DNA of 64,000 nt from Salipiger bermudensis (GTDB lineage: Bacteria > Pseudomonadota > Alphaproteobacteria > Rhodobacterales > Rhodobacteraceae): NCBI RefSeq assembly GCF_019801965.1, contig NZ_JAHVIA010000001.1, positions 310,001 to 374,000 on the forward strand. Direction: 5' to 3'. The translations under genes were made by a program, and so were the position numbers. The notes under the pieces were generated by a model that was given only the letters and a program-made list of their open reading frames with translations, was not told where the DNA came from and did not search any database. This document shows, in pieces, positions 56,714 through 64,000 of the stretch (position 1 is the first letter of the stretch; the number at the start of each line of letters is the position of its first letter).

Positions 56714-57535
56714 TCAGAAGAACGACTTGCGCAGCATGTTGGCCGCGACCACGAGGATGAAGAGCGCGAAGGCGCGCCGCAGGGTCTTCTCGTCGACCGC
56801 GTGGGCCAGCTTCGCGCCCAGCGGCGCGGTGATCAGCGTCATCGAGATGGCGATGAGGAAGGCCCCGAGATTGACCGAGCCCACTGTCAGCGGCGGGCGC
56901 ACCTCGGCCGGCACCGGCACGAAGAAGAAGGCCAGCACCGAGGGCAGCGCGATCAGCAAGCCGAAGCCCGCGGCGGTGGCCACGGCGCGGTGGATCGGCA
57001 CCGAGCAGAGGGTCATCATCGGCACCCCGAAGCTGCCGCCGCCGATCCCCATAAGCACCGACAGGAAGCCCACCACCGGCGACAGCAGTGCCCGCATCCC
57101 GCCGCCCGGCATTTCATCCGAGAGCCGCCAGTCGCGGCGCCCGAAGGCGAAATACAGGCCGATGAAGATGGCGATGCAGCCAAACAGCGCCTGCAGGAAA
57201 TCCGAGCGCAGCCGCGCCGCGGTCAGCACGCCGATCAGCGCTCCGATGGCGATACCCGGGGCCCAGGTCCGCAGGATGCCCCACTCCACCGCCCCCTTCT
57301 TGTTGTGCGACAGCACCGATCGGATCGAGGTCACGATGATCGTCGCCAGCGAGGTTGCCAGGCAGGTCTGCATGACCTGCGGGCTGCCGTAGCCGATGGT
57401 CTCGAAGGTGAAGAGAAAGGCCGGCACCAGCACGATGCCGCCGCCGACGCCCAGAAGCCCCGCGATCAGCCCGGCAAAGGCGCTGGTGACGACAAGCAGC
57501 CCGACGAGGGGCAGCAGCGTGGCGATGTCCGGCAT
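56714..57535 (-). CDS. TauE/SafE-family permease
   Basis: 273 residues, eight or so hydrophobic helices in two halves. The duplicated GxGGG motifs (LLGVGGGIVLVPAF; MGIGGGSFGVPM) are the family hallmark. Members export or import sulfonates, sulfoacetate or related organic anions. SD AAGGA precedes ATG 57535. A 14-bp GntR-like palindrome lies 14 bp upstream. Confidence 0.88.
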   Translation of the reverse strand: MPDIATLLPLVGLLVVTSAFAGLIAGLLGVGGGIVLVPAFLFTFETIGYGSPQVMQTCLATSLATIIVTSIRSVLSHNKKGAVEWGILRTWAPGIAIGALIGVLTAARLRSDFLQALFGCIAIFIGLYFAFGRRDWRLSDEMPGGGMRALLSPVVGFLSVLMGIGGGSFGVPMMTLCSVPIHRAVATAAGFGLLIALPSVLAFFFVPVPAEVRPPLTVGSVNLGAFLIAISMTLITAPLGAKLAHAVDEKTLRRAFALFILVVAANMLRKSFF

Positions 57536-57548
57536 GGGAGATCCTTGA

Positions 57549-57562
57549 GCTGGTATACCAGC
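57549..57562. promoter_or_regulatory. GCTGGTATACCAGC palindrome upstream of the TauE gene
   Basis: Perfect 14-bp palindrome 14 bp before the TauE/SafE start. The TGGTATACCA core resembles GntR-family operators. Regulator unknown. Confidence 0.45.
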
Positions 57563-57612
57563 GGCTTAGTCCCCCTCCGGCCGACACGCAAGCCTTGCGC
57601 CGGTTGCGGTGA

Positions 57613-58629
<1,017 letters not shown>

Positions 58630-58996
58630 GGTCACCTGACCTGTTTACCTCGATTTGGGAGCCTTCTGCCCCCGTTCCCAGGGGCAGTGCAACAAATTGT
58701 TGCCCAAGGCGCCCGCCTGAGGATCCACGCATCGCCCCGTTGGCGGGCGCCGCGAACCGTCGTGATGCTGTCCTTGGCAGAAGGCAGCGACGACATGCCG
58801 CTGGTCGGCTTCCCCATCTCAGCGAAGGGCCCTGACCCGCATGGACCAAGCGGTGACGCGTCTCCCTGTCAGCGCGCCCGCGACACTGGACAACATCCGC
58901 TCCGAAGGCCGGGAGATGCCCGACGACACCGAGAGGCACGACCACCCGGCCGGGCGCCCATGCATCGGTCCGGCGAACAATACTGCAAACGACAAA
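58630..58996. other. Intergenic DNA without a recognised gene
   Basis: About 370 bp between dusA and the terminator of the complex I subunit gene. Open frames on either strand are G+C-bias shadows without SD sequences. I see no tRNA, conserved hairpin or known small-RNA motif. The dusA promoter must lie at the left end. Confidence 0.4.
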
Positions 58997-59016
58997 GGGC
59001 GCCCGCTTGGGCGCCC
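58997..59016 (-). terminator. Intrinsic terminator of the ETC complex I subunit gene
   Basis: GGGCGCCC arms (58997-59004 and 59009-59016) with a GCTT loop. On the minus strand it is followed by TTT; it lies 71 bp past the stop. Confidence 0.75.
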
Positions 59017-59087
59017 CGAATTCAGGACAGGTCTGCAAGGTGCGGGGACTTCCGCAATTCCGCGCCGCACCCCGCGAAGGCAAAGCG

Positions 59088-59399
59088 TCAGTGCGTCCAA
59101 GCACCCCGGCGATCAACGGCGAAATTCTCGGCGTAGCCGCGGGCGCGCACGTTGGGCTTGCGCTTGTTCGGCTCTGTCACCGTTACCTCGAGCCCGTGCT
59201 CCTTGGCATAGTCGAGCGCGGCTTCCTTGCTGTCGAAGCGCAGCCGGACCTGGCTCTGGGTGTCGGAAGACGAGGTCCAGCCCATCAGCGGATCGACCTC
59301 GCGCGGCGCGCTGGCGGCGAATTCGAGCACCCAGTGTTTCGTCTTGCCTTGGCCCGAGGACATGGCCGTCCGGGCCGGCTGGTAGATCCGTGCACGCAT
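59088..59399 (-). CDS. ETC complex I subunit (NDUFS4-like)
   Basis: 103 residues from ATG 59399 with AGGAGG ideally spaced. [27 protein letters not shown] and [32 protein letters not shown] follow the alphaproteobacterial homologue of mitochondrial NDUFS4, including the SSDTxxQV pattern. It stabilises the NADH dehydrogenase module of complex I at the inner membrane. Isolated from nuo genes, as usual in this group. Confidence 0.9.
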   Translation of the reverse strand: MRARIYQPARTAMSSGQGKTKHWVLEFAASAPREVDPLMGWTSSSDTQSQVRLRFDSKEAALDYAKEHGLEVTVTEPNKRKPNVRARGYAENFAVDRRGAWTH

Positions 59400-59827
59400 G
59401 GAATCCCTCCTGAAGATCACCAGCGTTATCCGGAATTTGGCCGATCAGGGCAAGAGATCAGCACCGCTTTGTCGTCAAATCGTTGGCACCTGGCGGCGAA
59501 TTTGGTGCAAACAGCGGCTGGTCCGACCTAAGGGCACAGGGGGAGCGAGGGGTGGGTATCGTGACCTCTGGCGGGCCGGGCCGGCTGCTTGCCATTGAAA
59601 GGTAAGTTTCGAGGTCGGAATTTTACAACGAAAAAGTGTGTCGTGCCCGGCGTAATTCCGAGCTTTTCGGCCCGCCGTCCGGCAAAATACCGGCAGCTCA
59701 ACCCGTTAGCCCGGGTACCGCCCGGGCCTGCCGATCTGCCCGTTTTGACGGCACCTTGCCCCACCCCCTTGAATCTCGCCCCCGCGGCATCAATTCTTCT
59801 CTCCGTCCGCCCGAGGAGCCGCACCCG
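59400..59827. other. Intergenic region before uvrB
   Basis: About 430 bp separate the divergent complex I subunit and uvrB genes. I searched it for the alphaproteobacterial LexA box (GTTC-N7-GTTC or its complement) and saw none. No RNA gene or convincing small ORF is visible. The AT-rich patch near 59590-59640 may hold the uvrB promoter. Confidence 0.4.
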
Positions 59828-62022
<2,195 letters not shown>

Positions 62023-62026
<4 letters not shown>

Positions 62027-62389
62027 GGGGCGCTCCAGGGCTCTATGACGTCAAAATCGTCGGCCTCGGGCCGGCTCGGGGCGTGGCCGGGATCGCGCGC
62101 TCTTGGGCTGGGAACGGGATCGTGCGCGCTCGGGGTGGGGCCGCCCTCGATGGCGACCACCCGCAGCGTCGGGGAACGGCTTACGGACCAGAAACGAGCG
62201 TCATCGAGAACTCCGGCGGCAGCCGCTCCTTTTGGAAGACGCGCTGCTGCGACGTGGTGATCCGGAGCTCATGGCATTGCTCCGCCGCGGAGCACCAGGC
62301 GCGAGCAGCTCCTGTCGCAACACGTTGTCCCGCCGCGTCATCTTCGCGATCTCGAAGCGCAGATGGTGAAGCTCGTCAACCGTGTGCAT
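62023..62389 (-). pseudogene. Small gene interrupted by two apparent 1-nt deletions
   Basis: An ATG at 62389 has a strong SD (GAGGAGGGTGAGCCG) and starts MHTVDELHHLRFEIAKMTRR. The frame runs to codon 39, then protein-like sequence (HELRITTSQQRVFQKERLPPE) continues only after adding one base at about 62272-62275. It shifts again at about 62210-62212 into VLDDARFWSVSR...DDFDVIEPWSAP, ending at TAG 62023-62025. With one C and one G restored, a single 122-residue protein results. The frame as given stops at 62201. It is either a decayed gene or two base-call errors in C and G runs. Family unknown. Confidence 0.65.
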
Positions 62390-62471
62390 CGGCTCACCCT
62401 CCTCGCGGCAGGATGCTGCGATGATGGCAAACAGGTGGCTAACAAGAGCCCGTTTCCAGGCCGTCCAGCAA

Positions 62472-62506
62472 AAAGCCCCCTCCGCCGAACGGCGGAGAGG
62501 GCCTTT
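62472..62506 (-). terminator. Terminator of the small acidic membrane protein gene
   Basis: Nearly perfect hairpin AAAGCCCCCTCCGCC-GAAC-GGCGGAGAGGGCCTTT, with a T-run on the minus strand (CTTTTTG), 30 bp past the stop. Confidence 0.8.
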
Positions 62507-62536
62507 GCGTGCCTTACGTCCTTGAGGGACGCGGTA

Positions 62537-62824
62537 TCAGCCGTCGTCTTCCGGCGGGTTCACTTCGACGGTCGGCAGCTCGATTTGCGCTTCCTTGGTG
62601 TCGACATCGACGTCGACATCCGGGACTTCCACGGTCTCGGTGGTGGTGCCGGTCTCGATCGTGCCCACTTCGGCATCGACCTCGGGCAGCTCACCGCCCT
62701 CGACGGCGACGTCCACGTCGGGCAGCGAGCCCTCTTCGGTCACGTCGAAATCAATCATGTAGGAGCCGATGGCGATCACGGCGACGGCAACGGCGGCAAT
62801 GGCGATAACGGGTCCGGTTCTCAT
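62537..62824 (-). CDS. Small acidic membrane-anchored protein
   Basis: 95 residues. N-terminal hydrophobic helix (VIAIAAVAVAVIAIGSYMI, about 6-24) followed by a strongly acidic tail rich in Asp, Glu, Val and Thr (EVDAEVGTIETGTTTETVEV and further). AAGGACATCCGAT precedes the ATG and a terminator follows. No family recognised. The tail, probably periplasmic, could bind cations. It is likely a real gene. Confidence 0.75.
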   Translation of the reverse strand: MRTGPVIAIAAVAVAVIAIGSYMIDFDVTEEGSLPDVDVAVEGGELPEVDAEVGTIETGTTTETVEVPDVDVDVDTKEAQIELPTVEVNPPEDDG

Positions 62825-63008
62825 ATCGGATGTCCTTCTGTCTGGTCTCTTTTCCGCGAGGCGCTCACGCCCCTGTTATTGACCAGACAACCCGCCATGA
62901 CGGCGTTTGGTTCCCGCGCCTGACGGCGGGGAACGGCGCGATTGCGCCGAAGCGCCCCGACTCGGGGAACTGCCGCCTCCCCTGCTGCAGGTGTCGACTC
63001 GGCGGTCG

Positions 63009-63278
63009 TCAGCCGCAGAACAGCCTGAGGATCACGCCGTCATCGTCGGTCTCGATGTTCAGCCGCTCGGCCAGGAATTCCAACGTCATCGGCTGGCCCT
63101 GCTTCAGCACGCGGATCTGCGCGTCGGCGGGCAGGGTCACGGCGGCCACGTTGGTTCCGACAAGGTCGCTATAGGCTGCCATTCCGCAGGTGTCCTCGGC
63201 ATCGGTGGCAAGCGGTTCCTCGGCCATGCAAGCCGTCAGCGGCAGCGCCGCGAGTGCCATGAGGGCGATATGTTTCAT
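63009..63278 (-). CDS. Peptidase inhibitor I78-family lipoprotein
   Basis: 89 residues. Signal peptide with lipobox LTAC (Cys17). The mature domain has the I78 pattern: DTCGMAAYSDLVGTNVAAV, IRVLKQGQPMTLEFLAERLNIETDDDGVILRLFCG with Cys at both ends. The family inhibits serine proteases. SD AAGGAG lies 7 nt before ATG 63278. Stands alone. Confidence 0.85.
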   Translation of the reverse strand: MKHIALMALAALPLTACMAEEPLATDAEDTCGMAAYSDLVGTNVAAVTLPADAQIRVLKQGQPMTLEFLAERLNIETDDDGVILRLFCG

Positions 63279-63607
63279 CGGTCTTCTCCTTGTTCCTGCG
63301 GCCGAGCCCCTGCCGTGGCGGCAGGCGCGGGCGCTGGTTCGGCTCCGATCCTGGCCGGCGGTGGCGCCGCCGCTGCAGCATCGAGCCACTGCCCCGCACT
63401 CAAGTCCTATCGCGGCGCGCGGCGGCGCGTCGAGGATGAAACGCAGGCGGCGCGCCGTCCCGTCGCTGCGCAGGGCACATTCGGATCAGCCCCGCAATCA
63501 CTAGCGATCCAGAGCGGCGCCGCCGAGGCACCGGGGCGGCAGCACGGGGGCGTGATCGTTTGATCTGAGACAATCGACGCGCGCGCGTTTCCGGTTAAGC
63601 TGTGGCC
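63279..63607. other. Intergenic region without a recognised gene
   Basis: About 330 bp between the divergent I78 lipoprotein and the lipoprotein at 63608. Frames on both strands are compositional shadows. No RNA gene or clear terminator is visible. Confidence 0.4.
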
Positions 63608-64000
63608 ATGAGACTCACGACCGCCATTCCGCTGATCGGGCTGCTTGCCCTGACGGCCTGCGCGACCCCGCGCGAGGCCTGCATTCGCGACGCTGCCGCT
63701 CCCTGGCGTGGCGCCGTGGCCGAGCGCGAGAGGATCGCGCAGGACCTGGCCCGGGGCTATACCTTCAAGACCGAGTTCGAGCGCGTCGAGCGCCAGAGAT
63801 GGTGCCGCAACGGCGCGGCGCTCTATCCCTGCTGGACCACCGACACCCAGCCCGTGACACGCCGGATCCCGGTCGACGCGGAGGCCCTGCGGGCCCGGGA
63901 TGCCGAGCTTGCCGCCGCCATCCCCGCGCTGCGCAGCGCCGCCGAAGCGGATGTCAGGCAATGCCAGGCCACCTATCCCGAAGAGTCCACACCGCCCGGC
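63608..64000 (+). CDS. Lipoprotein of unknown function, cut by the right window edge
   Basis: Open from ATG 63608 to the window end, 131 visible codons. The N-terminus MRLTTAIPLIGLLALTACATP is a lipoprotein signal with lipobox LTAC. The mature part has Cys residues in REACIRDA, RWCRNG, YPCWTTDT and RQCQATYP, consistent with disulfides. It is helical, Arg/Glu/Ala-rich, without a family I recognise. The C-terminus and any operon partner lie outside. Confidence 0.65.
   Translation, partial: MRLTTAIPLIGLLALTACATPREACIRDAAAPWRGAVAERERIAQDLARGYTFKTEFERVERQRWCRNGAALYPCWTTDTQPVTRRIPVDAEALRARDAELAAAIPALRSAAEADVRQCQATYPEESTPPG

Noticed and set aside
59400-59827. LexA box upstream of uvrB
   Set aside because: No GTTC-N7-GTTC (or GAAC-N7-GAAC) was found by eye in the interval, so SOS control is not claimed.

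Overview
The window is a GC-rich chromosomal stretch of an alphaproteobacterium. It most likely comes from the Rhodobacteraceae/Paracoccaceae (Roseobacter group, for example a Salipiger-like genus). This is inferred from gene content and protein character: glpX-recJ beside tandem tRNA-Glu genes, a soxBDAG sarcosine oxidase locus, CcmI, an ETC complex I subunit (NDUFS4-like) gene, a propionyl-CoA synthetase preceded by TTTGCAAA octamers, Hint and RTX proteins, and the G+C-rich, Ala/Arg/Gly-rich coding style. There is no prophage, IS element, CRISPR array or rRNA. The content is mostly housekeeping and catabolic genes with small accessory insertions.

Layout: 1-1.5 kb, end of a MarR regulator coupled to a FUSC-type membrane protein. 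1.5-9.7 kb, Orn/Lys/Arg decarboxylase, two identical tRNA-Glu(TTC), recJ, glpX, an RluA pseudouridine synthase, a tandem 118-122 bp repeat and an aldehyde dehydrogenase. 9.8-17.7 kb, 1-Cys peroxiredoxin, a hydrolase-like protein, glyA, nadK, CsbD, a YaeR/GloA2-type VOC protein, an exported hydratase-like protein and prpE. 17.7-19.7 kb, an unusually AT-rich intergenic region, then a 48-codon leader ORF and a Hint-domain protein. 19.8-27.9 kb, maeB, a DUF3072 protein, Mn-type pyrophosphatase, aldose-1-epimerase-like and HAD proteins, a MaoC hydratase, an SDR protein and a lytic transglycosylase lipoprotein.

A catabolic island lies at 29.2-38.0 kb: a four-gene spermidine/putrescine-type ABC importer diverges from an operon of DoeA-like ectoine hydrolase, an M20 (ArgE-type) deacylase and a GntR/FCD regulator. 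An 18-bp palindrome follows a consensus -35 hexamer in the divergent promoter region. The genes fit uptake, ring opening and deacylation of an ectoine-like N-acyl-diamino compound under control of the local GntR protein. At 38.2-41.4 kb is an envelope operon (secreted protein, von Willebrand A protein with three repeats, polytopic membrane protein). Next come a LuxR-HTH/alpha-beta-hydrolase fusion, a split MnmC pair (FAD oxidoreductase divergent from MnmD methyltransferase), an EamA transporter and sodB.

47-53.2 kb carries sarcosine oxidase genes soxG-A-D and soxB, with a small membrane protein and an oppositely transcribed GIY-YIG-like ORF inserted between soxD and soxB. 53.4-64 kb holds ccmI, ruvX, a DUF1289 protein, an RTX-repeat protein, a TauE/SafE permease, dusA, the ETC complex I subunit and uvrB. 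It ends with a small gene carrying two apparent 1-nt deletions, a short acidic membrane protein, an I78 protease-inhibitor lipoprotein and a truncated lipoprotein.

A dispersed, structured intergenic element occurs four times just downstream of plus-strand genes. Its hairpin arms covary between copies, and its leading motif is related to the tandem repeat at 7.9-8.2 kb.
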